Numbered from the stretch's first letter, positions 17,850 through 26,992 are shown. The stretch is 33,122 bases of DNA from an uncultured Clostridia bacterium (GCA_947588635.1 CANPYN010000010.1:1-33122), one strand, 5' to 3'. Made by a program: numbers and translations. The notes: generated from the letters alone by a model not told the origin.

Positions 17850-17999
17850 GAGGGACATACCTCAATCTATGAGGAATACCTGTGTACTGAGGTGTGTCCC
17901 TCAAACCTTATAAAGACATACCTCAATCTATGAGGAATACCTGTGACTAAGGCTTGTCCCTCATCAGAACAAGGTGTGTCCCTCAAACCTTGTAAATTA
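17850..17999. repeat. duplicated palindromic repeat upstream of hisS
   Basis: A 31-bp block beginning GACATACCTCAATCTATGAG is at 17854-17884 and again at 17915-17945 (61 apart). A GGTGTGTCCCTCAAACCTT block also occurs twice. GAGGGACATACCTCA at 17850 pairs with TGAGGTGTGTCCCTC at 17888 (one G-T pair), so each unit can fold. It looks like a REP- or MITE-type repeat. No T-box signature is visible. Confidence 0.75.
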
Positions 18000-18012
18000 A
18001 AGGAGGAATTTT

Positions 18013-19332
18013 ATGAATAAAGTACAACCAAAAACACTATCGGGTTTTATGGAACTTTTACCAAATGAACAAGTTCTATTTAATCAAATGGTAGATAAAA
18101 TAAGAATTTCATACGAAAAATTTGGATTTCTTCCAATAGATACACCAGTGATTGAAAGTTCAGAGGTGCTTCTTGCAAAGGCAGGTGGAGAAACAGAAAA
18201 ACAATTATATAGCTTTACAAAAGGGGATAGTAATTTAACGCTAAGATTTGATTTAACAGTTCCTTTAGCAAAGTATGTTGCAGAATATTATAATCAAATT
18301 ACATTTCCATTTAGAAGATATCAAATAGGAAAAGTATATAGAGGAGAAAGAGCTCAACGTGGTAGATTCCGTGAGTTTTATCAATGTGATATAGATATAA
18401 TAGGTGATGGAGAATTAAACATAATAAATGATGCAGAGATACCATGTGTAATGTATGAAACATTTAAAAGTTTAGGATTAGAAAACTTTTCAATACATAT
18501 TAATAACAGAAAAATATTAAATGGATTATTTGAAGCGGCAGGTGTAAAAGAAAAATCAGTAGATATAATGAGAACAATAGATAAGATAGAAAAAATAGGA
18601 AAAGAGACTGTTATTAAGATATTTGAAGACGATTATAATATGGAAGAAAAAAGTATAGAAAAAATAGTTAGCTTTATAGAAATAAATGGAACAACAGATG
18701 AAAAAATAAAAAAGCTAAATGACCTTGGAATAGATAATGAACTATATACAAAGGGTATTGAAGAATTAAGAGAAGTAGTTAAATATATAAGATTATTTAA
18801 TATTCCAGATGAATCATTTGAGATAGATCTAAGTATAGCAAGAGGACTAGATTATTATACAGGAACAGTATATGAAACATTTTTAAATGACCATAAATCA
18901 ATTGGAAGTATCTGTTCAGGTGGCAGATATAATGATTTAGCGGAATATTATATAGATAAACAACTTCCTGGTGTAGGAATGTCAATAGGGCTTACAAGAC
19001 TATTTTTCATACTAAATGATATTGGATTAATAAAAACAGATAAAAAGTCAATATCGGATGTTTTAGTTATATCAATGGTAGAAGATTTGAGTAAATCTAT
19101 AGAGGTAGCAAATGAATTAAGAAAATCTGGAATAAATACTGAAATATATTTTGATAATAAAAAGATAAAATCTAAATTCAAATATGCAGATAGATTAAAT
19201 ATACCATATGTTATAGTGATAGGAGAAGATGAAATAAAATCAGGGTTATTAACTATAAAAGATATGCAAAAAGGAACTCAGGAGCAATTGAAAATAGAAG
19301 ATATTATAAAAAAATTGTTATTTGAGAGATAG
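18013..19332 (+). CDS. hisS: histidyl-tRNA synthetase
   Basis: A 439-residue class II aminoacyl-tRNA synthetase that charges tRNA-His. Motif 2 is seen in FRRYQIGKVYRGERAQRGRF followed by EFYQCDIDIIG. The HisRS signatures are GLDYYTGTVYE and CSGGRYNDL, motif 3 is GVGMSIGLTRL, and an anticodon-binding domain covers about 345-439. AAAGGAGGAATTTT precedes the ATG. No in-frame CGG occurs although TCG-GGT, GCG-GCA, GCG-GAA and TCG-GAT create out-of-frame CGG triplets. It stands downstream of a repeat region and upstream of a repeat/terminator pair, so it may be a single-gene transcript. Confidence 0.96.
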   Translation: MNKVQPKTLSGFMELLPNEQVLFNQMVDKIRISYEKFGFLPIDTPVIESSEVLLAKAGGETEKQLYSFTKGDSNLTLRFDLTVPLAKYVAEYYNQITFPFRRYQIGKVYRGERAQRGRFREFYQCDIDIIGDGELNIINDAEIPCVMYETFKSLGLENFSIHINNRKILNGLFEAAGVKEKSVDIMRTIDKIEKIGKETVIKIFEDDYNMEEKSIEKIVSFIEINGTTDEKIKKLNDLGIDNELYTKGIEELREVVKYIRLFNIPDESFEIDLSIARGLDYYTGTVYETFLNDHKSIGSICSGGRYNDLAEYYIDKQLPGVGMSIGLTRLFFILNDIGLIKTDKKSISDVLVISMVEDLSKSIEVANELRKSGINTEIYFDNKKIKSKFKYADRLNIPYVIVIGEDEIKSGLLTIKDMQKGTQEQLKIEDIIKKLLFER

Positions 19333-19433
19333 ATTTATTGAAAATGTTGTAGGAGTCACTGCTTTCAGCAACCCGAATACTTCAAAAAATTACCAAAAAG
19401 CATGTAAAATATTATGAAATAAATTACAATTGT

Positions 19434-19455
19434 GGGACGCCCAATGGTGCGTCCC
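19434..19455. repeat. hairpin, remnant of a dispersed repeat
   Basis: GGGACGC pairs perfectly with GCGTCCC around CCAATGGT. It is GC-rich against its AT-rich surroundings, and its flanks (TTGTAGGAG at 19348, CCCTACAG at 19453) also look repeat-like. It is probably an intergenic repeat. Confidence 0.55.
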
Positions 19456-19500
19456 CTACAGATTTAAAAATAAATTCAATTACACAAATTATAATTTACT

Positions 19501-19530
19501 AAGAATAGAATTTTTCTATTCTTTTTTTTA
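19501..19530 (+). terminator. rho-independent terminator
   Basis: AAGAATAG pairs with CTATTCTT around AATTTTT, followed by T7. It lies between hisS and spoIIP. Confidence 0.85.
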
Positions 19531-19590
19531 TTCATATAAAAAGATAAACAGAATAAATATTAATAATGATTAATTTTAGGAGAGTTACAT

Positions 19591-20749
19591 ATGAATATTG
19601 CAGTAATAAATATAAAAGATGTTTTTAAATATATATTAAAAATAAGTATTATAGTTTTTTTAATATATATGTGTGTTCAGATTATTAATAGCTTTAGATC
19701 TTCAATGATTTCTTCTAAACAAGAAAAAATAAAAGAAGGAATAGAAAGAGAAGTAGATAAGATAAATAATTATACTTTTTTAGATTGTATAGATATATCA
19801 CTATCTTTATTTTCATATAAAAAAACAGATGAAAGCAAAGCTACTCTTACTAAACCAAATATATTATCAATGGAAACAGGAATCTTTAACAAGGCTATAT
19901 TTGAAAATACAGATTTAGTAATAGACGAAAATGAATTAACAATAGATGATACAGAAGAACTAGAAAAACAGATAGAAGAATTACCAAAAGATGTAACAAT
20001 AGAAGAGGTGGAAGAAAATAACATAAAAGCAAAATATACAACCTCATATAAAGATGTAAAAATAAACAATCAAAGTAAATATGATATAACAGAAGATATG
20101 TTGGTTCCAGATGCAGAAATAAAAAATAAAAAAGATATTTTAATCTATCACACACATACATGTGAAAGTTATACACCAAGTGAGCGGATATGAATATACA
20201 GCAAGCGGAAATTTTAGAACTACTGATTTAAATAAAAGTGTTGCAAGGGTTGGAACAGAACTTACAACTTATTTAGAGAAAAAAGGATTTAATGTAACTC
20301 ATAATACAACATATCATGATTATCCAGCATATTCGGGTTCATATTCAAGGTCACTAGAAACAATTCAAAATTTATTATCAGGTAAAGATACTCAAATAGT
20401 AATAGATTTGCATAGAGATGCCGTAGGAAGTAGTAGTGATTATGCACCGACAGTTAAAATAAATGGTAAATATGCAGCACAAATGATGTTTGTAATTGGA
20501 ACAGATGGAGGAGGTTTAGAACATCCTAAATGGAAACAAAATCTGAAAACAGCTGTAAAATTTCAAGAAAAAGCAAATGAAATGTATCCAGGATTATTTA
20601 GACCAATAATAGTTAGAAATTCAAGATATAATCAGCATTTAACGACAGCATCATGTATTATAGAAGTAGGTGCTACAGGAAACACATTAGACCAATGTAT
20701 ACTAAGTATGCAATGTTTAGCAAATGTATTTGCGGAAGTTTATAAATAA
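19591..20749 (+). CDS. spoIIP: stage II sporulation protein P, needs +1 frameshift at 20185
   Basis: Joined, the frames code for a 385-residue SpoIIP, the amidase/endopeptidase that works with SpoIID and SpoIIM to degrade septal peptidoglycan in engulfment. It has one N-terminal membrane anchor (about 14-32), an acidic linker, and the catalytic domain: ILIYHTHTCESYTPSE, then after the shift GYEYTASGNFRTTDLNKSVA, VIDLHRDAVG and IIEVGATGNTLDQ. The first frame stops after 200 residues, just past the first catalytic motif. Dropping C20185 turns SE-CGG-ATA into SE-GGA-TAT, so the product reads TPSEGYEYT, as in the family. TAGGAGAG precedes the ATG. A terminator follows. Confidence 0.92.
20185..20188 (+). 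other. CGG +1 frameshift site in spoIIP
   Basis: Codon 199 in the zero frame is CGG, in context GAG-CGG-ATA-TGA. Dropping C20185 gives GGA (Gly), and the frame continues to 20749. The zero frame stops after one more codon. Confidence 0.9.
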
Positions 20750-20803
20750 TTTTTATTAAAATTTATGAAAAATAATTAAAAAATGGTTGTAAAAAAATTA
20801 GTT

Positions 20804-20848
20804 AATTGATATACTTATACTGAGTTATATAAGTATATCAATTTTTTT
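20804..20848 (+). terminator. rho-independent terminator before asp23
   Basis: AATTGATATACTTA pairs with TAAGTATATCAATT, followed by a T tract. The T tract runs directly into the AGGAGG ribosome site of the next gene. Confidence 0.8.
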
Positions 20849-20861
20849 AGGAGGTAATGAT

Positions 20862-21281
20862 ATGGAAGAAAAAAATACAGATAAGGAAGAAATAATTGAG
20901 AAAAAAGAAGTTACAAACGAAGGAATAGAAATTGCTGATGATGTAGTGGCAGTAATTGCAGGAAAAGCAGTTTCTGAGGTAAATGGAGTTGCAGGAATGG
21001 CCGGAGGATTTGCCGGAGGAATTACAGAAGTATTAAGTGGAAAGAAAAATTTATCTAAAGGAATAAAAGTAGATATTCAATCAAAAGAAGCTAAAATAGA
21101 TGTAAATATAATTGTAGAATATGGTGTTAGAATACCAGATGTAGCATTTGAAATACAAAACAGAGTAAAAAAAGCAGTTGAAGCAATGACAGGATTAACA
21201 GTATTAAATGTAAATGTTCATGTTCAGGGAGTAAAAACAAATGAGGAAAAATTAGAACAGGCAGGAAAGGTAGAAGAATAA
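20862..21281 (+). CDS. Asp23/Gls24 family envelope stress protein
   Basis: A 139-residue Asp23/Gls24 protein. The family core is seen in EIADDVVAVIAGKAVSEVNG with AGMAGGF, then VEYGVRIPDVAFEIQNRVKK and TGLTVLNVNVHVQGV. These proteins sit on the inner face of the membrane, held by AmaP-type partners, and respond to envelope stress. The two following genes are exactly such partners. TTTAGGAGGTAATGAT precedes the ATG. The GGA-rich stretch GMAGGFAGGI contains several GCC-GGA pairs that make CGG out of frame, with no effect on reading. Confidence 0.92.
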   Translation: MEEKNTDKEEIIEKKEVTNEGIEIADDVVAVIAGKAVSEVNGVAGMAGGFAGGITEVLSGKKNLSKGIKVDIQSKEAKIDVNIIVEYGVRIPDVAFEIQNRVKKAVEAMTGLTVLNVNVHVQGVKTNEEKLEQAGKVEE

Positions 21282-21336
21282 ACACTAATAATGTAAAAGG
21301 GGATTTATATTCCCTTCAAATAAAGGAGAAATAAAA

Positions 21337-21897
21337 ATGAAAATTATAGATAAATTTAATTTAGTATTATTTTCGATAATAATATTAATAATATCATTAT
21401 TAATATGTATATTAGCATTTGGATGGATAGATTTAAATTTACTTATATCAGGAATATCATTTTTAGCAACAAATACTATAGCAGGTAAAATAGTATTAGG
21501 AGTAGCTATTGTATTAATATTACTTTCAATAAAATCAATATTTTTCAATTCATTTTCAAAAGATAAAATAGAAAGTAAAGATGGAATACTATTAGAAAAT
21601 GATAATGGAAAGTTATTAGTTTCAAGAGATACTATAGAAAGCTTAACTAATGCTGTAGTTAAATCTTTTGAAAGTGCAGAAAACGTAATGACAAAAGTTG
21701 AAGTAGATAGTGAAAGTCATGTAAAGATATATATAACTTTATTTGTATACCCAGATGCAGTAATAAAAGAATTATCAAACAAGTTACAAAATGATGTAAA
21801 AGATACAATAAAAAAATCTTTAGATTTGGATGTGACAGAAGTCAACATAAGAATAAAGAATGTAAGTATAAAAAAAGAACCAAATATAAAAGAATAA
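21337..21897 (+). CDS. amaP: alkaline shock membrane-anchor protein AmaP
   Basis: A 186-residue protein with two N-terminal membrane helices (about 6-29 and 48-68) separated by a short loop, then a cytoplasmic Asp23-like domain (ESLTNAVVKSFESAENVMTK to the end). This is the AmaP arrangement, which tethers Asp23 to the membrane. It follows asp23 by 55 bases with a small AAGGGGA/TTCCCTT hairpin between, and precedes a DUF2273 gene by 13 bases, so the three form one operon. AAAGGAG precedes the ATG. Confidence 0.88.
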   Translation: MKIIDKFNLVLFSIIILIISLLICILAFGWIDLNLLISGISFLATNTIAGKIVLGVAIVLILLSIKSIFFNSFSKDKIESKDGILLENDNGKLLVSRDTIESLTNAVVKSFESAENVMTKVEVDSESHVKIYITLFVYPDAVIKELSNKLQNDVKDTIKKSLDLDVTEVNIRIKNVSIKKEPNIKE

Positions 21898-21910
21898 AAG
21901 GGATGTAATT

Positions 21911-22114
21911 ATGGAAGATTTTAAAAATTTTTTAATTAAATATAGAGGAGCTATTATTGGTGGTTTAATTGCATTAGTAGCATTATTATTAAATTTTCAT
22001 AAAGTTATTATTTGGGTTTTAATTATAGTAGCAGGAATTGTTATTGGTAACTATATTCAATATAATAAAGATTTTGTAAAAGAAAAATTAAAATCATATA
22101 TTGATAAACTTTAA
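21911..22114 (+). CDS. DUF2273 small membrane protein
   Basis: A 67-residue protein with two membrane helices: IIGGLIALVALLLNF and VIIWVLIIVAGIVIGNYI, matching the DUF2273 family that accompanies AmaP and Asp23. The tail YNKDFVKEKLKSYIDKL is charged. A GGGATG element precedes the ATG. It is followed 13 bases later by nusB. The likely role is in the Asp23 envelope-stress complex; this is inferred from the constant neighbourhood. Confidence 0.85.
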   Translation: MEDFKNFLIKYRGAIIGGLIALVALLLNFHKVIIWVLIIVAGIVIGNYIQYNKDFVKEKLKSYIDKL

Positions 22115-22127
22115 TTGGAGGAAAATA

Positions 22128-22529
22128 ATGAACAGATCTAAATCAAGAGAACTAGCATTTAAACTACTATATCAAATAGAAATACAGAAAGATATAAATG
22201 AAGAAGAAATAGAGATATTTTTTATTACCAATGAAGTTAATTCTACAGAGACTAAGGAATATATTAAGGATATTATAAATGGAGTTAATAAATATTCAAA
22301 AGAAATTTTAGAGCAAATTTCTAAAAATTTAAAACAAGATTGGGAAATAGAAAGAATTTCAAAAATAAATTTGGCTCTTTTAAAATTAGCAATATATGAA
22401 ATAAAATATAAAGAACTACCTTACAAGGTTGTAATTAATGAAGTTGTGGAACTTGCAAAGAAATATGGAGAAGAAACGTCACATTCATTTATAAATGGAA
22501 TTCTTGCAAGTGTTATTAAGGAGAACTAA
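22128..22529 (+). CDS. nusB: transcription antitermination factor NusB
   Basis: A 133-residue all-helical RNA-binding protein that joins NusE on boxA for antitermination of rRNA transcription. The family pattern is RSKSRELAFKLLYQIEIQ at the start, WEIERISKINLALLKLAIYE, then LPYKVVINEVVELAKKYGEE and FINGILASV. The ATG at 22128 is chosen for its TTGGAGG ribosome site; an in-frame TTG at 22101 would overlap the previous gene. Its stop codon is immediately followed by the xseA start codon, so the two are translationally coupled. Confidence 0.95.
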   Translation: MNRSKSRELAFKLLYQIEIQKDINEEEIEIFFITNEVNSTETKEYIKDIINGVNKYSKEILEQISKNLKQDWEIERISKINLALLKLAIYEIKYKELPYKVVINEVVELAKKYGEETSHSFINGILASVIKEN

Positions 22530-23717
22530 ATGATACCAGAACCAATTACAGTATCTTATCTAAATAAATATATAAAAGATAGAGTGGCAGAGGATGAATA
22601 TTTAAAGAGTGTTTTTGTTAAGGGTGAAATATCTAATTTTAAACACCACTACACAGGACATATGTATTTTACATTAAAAGATGAAAATTCTTTAATAAAA
22701 TGTATTATGTTTAAATCATCTACTGCTACTTTGAACTTTATACCGAAAGATGGAATGAAAGTACTTGTTTTAGGAAGTGTTGCAGTTTTTGAGCGAGATG
22801 GAGTTTATCAAATATATGTTAAGGCAATGCAAGAAGATGGTATAGGGGATTTATACAAAGAATATGAAGAATTAAAAAACAAATTAGAAAAAGAAGGCTT
22901 TTTTGATTCTGTACACAAGAAAAAAATTCCGTTTATGCCTAAAACTATAGGTGTACTAACATCCCAAACAGGTTCAGTTATAAGAGATATAATAAATGTA
23001 TCTACAAGAAGAAATCCAAATGTTCATATTAGACTATTACCAATTCCAGTTCAAGGAAAAGGAGCAGAATTAGAAATAGCAGATAACATCAGATTAATGA
23101 ATGAAAAGAAGTTAGCGGATGTAATAATTTTAGCAAGAGGAGGAGGAAGTATAGAGGATTTATGGCCATTTAATGAAGAAATTACTGCGAGAGCAATATT
23201 TAATTCAAAAATACCAATAATATCAGCAGTAGGTCATGAAACTGATTTTACAATAGCAGATTTTGTAGCAGATTTAAGAGCACCAACACCTTCTGCAGCA
23301 GCAGAACTGGCGGTTGCAGATATTGATGAAATAAAAATAAAGATAGAAACATATAAAAATAGATATAAAAATGCACTAAGAAAAAAAATAGAATATATGA
23401 GATTAAGATTTGAAAAATGTATAAAATCAAAGGTCTTTACAGATCCGACAGCGAAAATAAAAGAGCTATATATAGAATTGGATAACTATATTAAAACATT
23501 ACATAATGAAACAATTAATAAAGTAAAAGACTTAAAAACAAATGCTATAGAAGTAATATCAAAATTAGATACTTTAAGTCCATTAAAAACTTTGACAAGA
23601 GGTTATATAATAGCTGAAAAAAATGAAAGAAGTATTAAAAGTGTAAAAGAAGTAAAAAAGGATGATATAATTAATTTAAAGTTTATTGATGGAAAAATAA
23701 AAACAAAAGTTGTATAA
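22530..23717 (+). CDS. xseA: exodeoxyribonuclease VII large subunit
   Basis: A 395-residue large subunit of exonuclease VII, which digests single-stranded DNA with XseB. An N-terminal OB-fold (VKGEISNFKHHYTGHMYFTL) is followed by the catalytic domain with TSQTGSVIRDIINV, ARGGGSIEDLWPFNEE and AVGHETDFTIADFVADLRAP, and a coiled-coil part (about 265-345) that binds XseB. It starts directly after nusB. The small-subunit gene lies downstream with one extra gene between. No in-frame CGG occurs. Confidence 0.95.
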   Translation: MIPEPITVSYLNKYIKDRVAEDEYLKSVFVKGEISNFKHHYTGHMYFTLKDENSLIKCIMFKSSTATLNFIPKDGMKVLVLGSVAVFERDGVYQIYVKAMQEDGIGDLYKEYEELKNKLEKEGFFDSVHKKKIPFMPKTIGVLTSQTGSVIRDIINVSTRRNPNVHIRLLPIPVQGKGAELEIADNIRLMNEKKLADVIILARGGGSIEDLWPFNEEITARAIFNSKIPIISAVGHETDFTIADFVADLRAPTPSAAAELAVADIDEIKIKIETYKNRYKNALRKKIEYMRLRFEKCIKSKVFTDPTAKIKELYIELDNYIKTLHNETINKVKDLKTNAIEVISKLDTLSPLKTLTRGYIIAEKNERSIKSVKEVKKDDIINLKFIDGKIKTKVV

Positions 23718-23734
23718 GATAAGGAGATATCTAT

Positions 23735-24241
23735 ATGAGTAACAAGAAAAAAATAATTATTGCAGTGTTAATAATAGCTATAATATTGATAATTGTATTA
23801 CTAATGGTTAGGTTAAGAATTATAGGAAAAAATGAACAAAATGCTAATAATATCAGTGAAAATTTGGTAATAGAAAATGTAACAGAAACAGAGGAAAATA
23901 TTGTAAATAACGAAGTTGAAGATAATAATGAAATTGAAAATACAACAAACCAAAATATAACAGAAGAAAATGAAACAGAAGAAGACGAATCTCAAAATGT
24001 ACCAGATAGTAGCTCTGAACAGGAAGTTGATACACAAACGATTGAAAGCCAGCAGAGTAATAAAGATAAGGCAATAAATATAGCTAAAAATGATTGGGGA
24101 GAAGATAGTACTATATATTTTTCCTACGAGGGAGTTAATAATGGAAGATATGTAGTTGCTGTTAGAAAAAATGAAACAACACATGTAGTGAGATATTACT
24201 ATATAAATTTAGACAAGGGAACATTTGAAATAGAAGAATAG
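23735..24241 (+). CDS. hypothetical membrane-anchored protein between xseA and xseB
   Basis: A 168-residue protein that I do not recognise by name. It has one N-terminal membrane anchor (about 5-26, KIIIAVLIIAIILIIVLLMV), a long Asn/Glu/Thr-rich acidic linker (about 32-108), and a small folded end (about 110-168) with AINIAKNDWGEDSTIYFSYE and GRYVVAVRKNETTHVVRYYY, which resembles PepSY-like or lipoprotein-tail domains. It probably faces outside the membrane. ATAAGGAGAT precedes the ATG. Its operon place between the two exonuclease VII subunits is odd; no functional link is evident. Confidence 0.75.
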   Translation: MSNKKKIIIAVLIIAIILIIVLLMVRLRIIGKNEQNANNISENLVIENVTETEENIVNNEVEDNNEIENTTNQNITEENETEEDESQNVPDSSSEQEVDTQTIESQQSNKDKAINIAKNDWGEDSTIYFSYEGVNNGRYVVAVRKNETTHVVRYYYINLDKGTFEIEE

Positions 24242-24252
24242 GAGGAATGAAA

Positions 24253-24471
24253 ATGGCGGACAATCTAAATTTTGAAGAAACTATGCAAGAATTAGAAAAA
24301 ATAGTTCAAAAATTAGAAAACGGAGAACTTAATTTAGATGATTCTATAAAAGAATTCGAAAAAGGAATGGAACTTTCAAAGTGTGCAAGTAAATATCTAG
24401 AAGATGCTGAAAAGAAAATTACTATATTAGTTAAAGATAAAGATGGGGAATTATCTGAAAACGATTTTTAA
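24253..24471 (+). CDS. xseB: exodeoxyribonuclease VII small subunit
   Basis: A 72-residue small subunit with the family pattern FEETMQELEKIVQKLENGEL, then LDDSIKEFEKGMELSKCASK and LEDAEKKI. It forms a helical hairpin that binds XseA. The ATG at 24253 is preferred over the in-frame ATG at 24247, because GGAGG at 24241-24245 would be too close to the latter. Confidence 0.93.
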   Translation: MADNLNFEETMQELEKIVQKLENGELNLDDSIKEFEKGMELSKCASKYLEDAEKKITILVKDKDGELSENDF

Positions 24472-24530
24472 AATTAATTACAAAATTATAATTTAGATAT
24501 AAGATATTAATAAAAAATGGAGGTATTTTA

Positions 24531-26193
24531 ATGGAAGATATAGAAATAGCAAGAAATGCTAAATTAAAAAATATAAATGAAATAGCAGAAAAATTAGGAA
24601 TACCAGAAGAATACATTGAGCAATATGGAAAATATAAGGCAAAAATATCTAATAAATTATATGAAGAAAAGAAAAATGACAAAAATGGTAAACTTATATT
24701 GGTGACTTCAATTAATCCAACACCTTTAGGAGAGGGCAAGACAACAATTTCAATTGGACTTGCGGACGGACTTTCACAAATTGGTAAAAAACCTATATTA
24801 GCTTTAAGAGAACCTTCACTTCGGACCAGTTTTTGGAATTAAGGGTGGAGCAACAGGCGGTGGATATGTACAAGTTGCTCCAATGGATGAAATAAATCTT
24901 CATTTTACTGGTGACATACATGCAATAACATCAGCAAATAACTTACTTTCAGCAATAATTGATAATCATATTTTCCAAGGAAATGAGTTAGAAATCGATA
25001 AAGTAATATGGAAGAGATGTGTGGATTTAAATGATAGAGCATTAAGAAAAGTAAAAATATGTTTATCAGGTGAAAAAAATGCCGTACCAAGGGAGGATGG
25101 ATTTGATATCACTGTTGCATCTGAAATAATGGCAATATTCTGTTTAGCAGAAGATTTAGACGATTTGAAGAGAAGAATCGGAAATATAGTGATTGGATAT
25201 AATAAAAAGGGAGAAGAAGTAAGAGCAAAAGATTTAAAAGCCGAAGGTGCGATGACTGTTCTTTTAAAAGATGCATTTAAGCCAAATTTAGTGCAGACAC
25301 TAGAAAATACTCCAGCAATTATACATGGTGGTCCATTTGCAAATATAGCACATGGATGTAATAGCGTAATTGCAACAAAAATGGGAATGAAACTTGCAGA
25401 TTACTGCATAACAGAAGCAGGATTTGGTGCAGACTTAGGTGCAGAAAAATTCTTAGACATAAAATGCAGAAATTTACCAAAAACTCCAGATGCAGTTGTA
25501 TGTGTTGCTACAGTTAAAGCTCTAAAATATCATGGCGGAATGGCTATAGAAAATATAAAAGAGGAAAGCATAGAATACTTAGCAAAAGGAATTCATAATT
25601 TATTAAAACACATAGATAATTTAAAAAATGTGTTTGGATTAAATGTAATAGTTGGAATAAATAAATATGTAACAGATACAGATAAAGAAATAGATTATTT
25701 AAAAACACAACTTGAAGAAAAAGGTGTTAATATAAGTTTAGTAGAGGCATGGGAAAAAGGAGGAAAAGGAGCAACTGATTTAGCAGAAAAAATAGTAGAA
25801 CTATGCGAAAAGCCATCAAAATTTACATATTGTTATGATATAAAAGACGGAATAAAAGAAAAAATAGAAAAAATATCTACTAAGATTTATGGTGCAGAAG
25901 GAGTAGAATACACAGAAGAAGCATCAGAAATAATAGATAAGTTAGAAAAAAATGGATACGGTAATATGCCAGTTTGTATAGCAAAAACACAATATTCTTT
26001 ATCTGATGATGCAAAGAATCTTTTATGTGATAATCCATTTAAAATACATGTAAAAAATGTAATATTAAAATCAGGAGCAGGATTTATTGTAATTCTTACA
26101 GGAAATATATTTACAATGCCAGGACTACCAAAAGTACCAGCATCAGAAAAAATTGATATAGATGAAAATGGAGAAATTGTAGGAATATTTTAA
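24531..26193 (+). CDS. fhs: formate-tetrahydrofolate ligase, needs +1 frameshift at 24822
   Basis: Joined, the frames code for a 553-residue formyltetrahydrofolate synthetase, the usual length. It makes 10-formyl-THF from formate, THF and ATP. The P-loop is TPLGEGKTT (residues 64-72). The first frame stops after 103 residues with REPSLR; dropping C24822 turns SL-CGG-ACC into SL-GGA-CCA and gives the conserved [19 protein letters not shown], then [15 protein letters not shown] and so on to the end at [10 protein letters not shown]. The second frame read alone would start at an internal Met and lack the ATP-binding loop. AATGGAGGTATTTTA precedes the ATG. A terminator-like hairpin follows. Confidence 0.95.
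24822..24825 (+). other. CGG +1 frameshift site in fhs
   Basis: Codon 98 in the zero frame is CGG, in context CTT-CGG-ACC. Dropping C24822 gives GGA (Gly) in the invariant EPSLGP motif. The zero frame ends five codons later. Confidence 0.93.
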
Positions 26194-26244
26194 ATGATTT
26201 AGAAATTTTAAAATTACTAGTAAATAATTAATAAAGAATAAAAG

Positions 26245-26284
26245 AACCACTTTTGGAGAAAATAATTTCCAAAGGTGGTTTTTT
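26245..26284 (+). terminator. terminator-like hairpin that contains the next gene's ribosome site
   Basis: AACCACTTTTGG pairs with CCAAAGGTGGTT (one G-T pair), then TTTT follows. The right arm contains AAAGGTGG, the only ribosome-binding sequence for the ATG at 26285. Confidence 0.75.
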
Positions 26285-26992
26285 ATGAAAAAATTTTTAG
26301 AAGATAAAAAAGCAAAGAATATTATATTGTTAATTGTACTTATAATATCAATTATATCATTTTTATCATACAACATATTTTTTAGAGGAGACAGAAATAC
26401 AAGCTATGCACTCTCTAAATATGGATCCAGAAGTGATGAAGTAAGACAAATTCAAACAAAATTAAAAAGATGGGGATATTATAACGGTGCAGTTGACGGA
26501 ATTTATGGTTCACAAACACTTTCTGCGGTAAAATGGTTTCAATCTAAAAATGGACTCACAGTGGATGGAGTCGCCGGACCAAAAACCCTTTCTGCTATGG
26601 GGATATATTCATCATCTGCAAGTAATAGTACAACAAACTCAAGTTCAGATATAAATCTATTATCAAAACTAGTATATGCTGAAAGCAGAGGAGAACCATA
26701 CACAGGACAAGTTGCGGTTGCATCAGTTGTACTAAATAGAGTAAAGAGTTCATCATTTCCAAATAGTGTTGCTGGAGTTATATATCAGTCAGGTGCATTT
26801 TCTGTAGTAAATGATGGTCAAATAAATTTAACGCCAAATGCAACAGCAAAAAAAGCTGCACAAGATGCAATCAATGGATGGGACCCAAGCTATGGAGCAA
26901 TATATTATTTTAATCCAAACACTGCAAAAAGTGCATGGATTTGGTCAAGACCATTAACAGTTGTAATTGGAAATCATAGATTTTGTAAATAA
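26285..26992 (+). CDS. SleB-type cell wall (spore cortex) hydrolase
   Basis: A 235-residue protein with one N-terminal membrane segment or signal anchor (about 14-36), a peptidoglycan-binding domain (RSDEVRQIQTKLKRWGYYNG with VDGIYGSQTLSAV and VDGVAGPKTL, about 48-105), and a Hydrolase_2 (SleB/CwlJ) catalytic domain with LVYAESRGEPYTGQVAVASV, VLNRVKSSSFP, and GAIYYFNP with the end NHRFCK. The Glu in YAESRGE is the likely catalytic acid. It is probably a lytic transglycosylase acting on cortex or cell wall; whether it works in germination or growth cannot be told. Its ribosome site AAAGGTGG lies within the hairpin at 26245. Confidence 0.9.
   Translation: MKKFLEDKKAKNIILLIVLIISIISFLSYNIFFRGDRNTSYALSKYGSRSDEVRQIQTKLKRWGYYNGAVDGIYGSQTLSAVKWFQSKNGLTVDGVAGPKTLSAMGIYSSSASNSTTNSSSDINLLSKLVYAESRGEPYTGQVAVASVVLNRVKSSSFPNSVAGVIYQSGAFSVVNDGQINLTPNATAKKAAQDAINGWDPSYGAIYYFNPNTAKSAWIWSRPLTVVIGNHRFCK

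Noticed and set aside
17850..17999. CRISPR array
   Set aside because: Only two repeat copies, which are palindromic and unevenly spaced, with no cas genes nearby.
17847..18012. T-box leader of hisS
   Set aside because: No T-box sequence or specifier stem is visible; the region is explained by a duplicated palindromic repeat.
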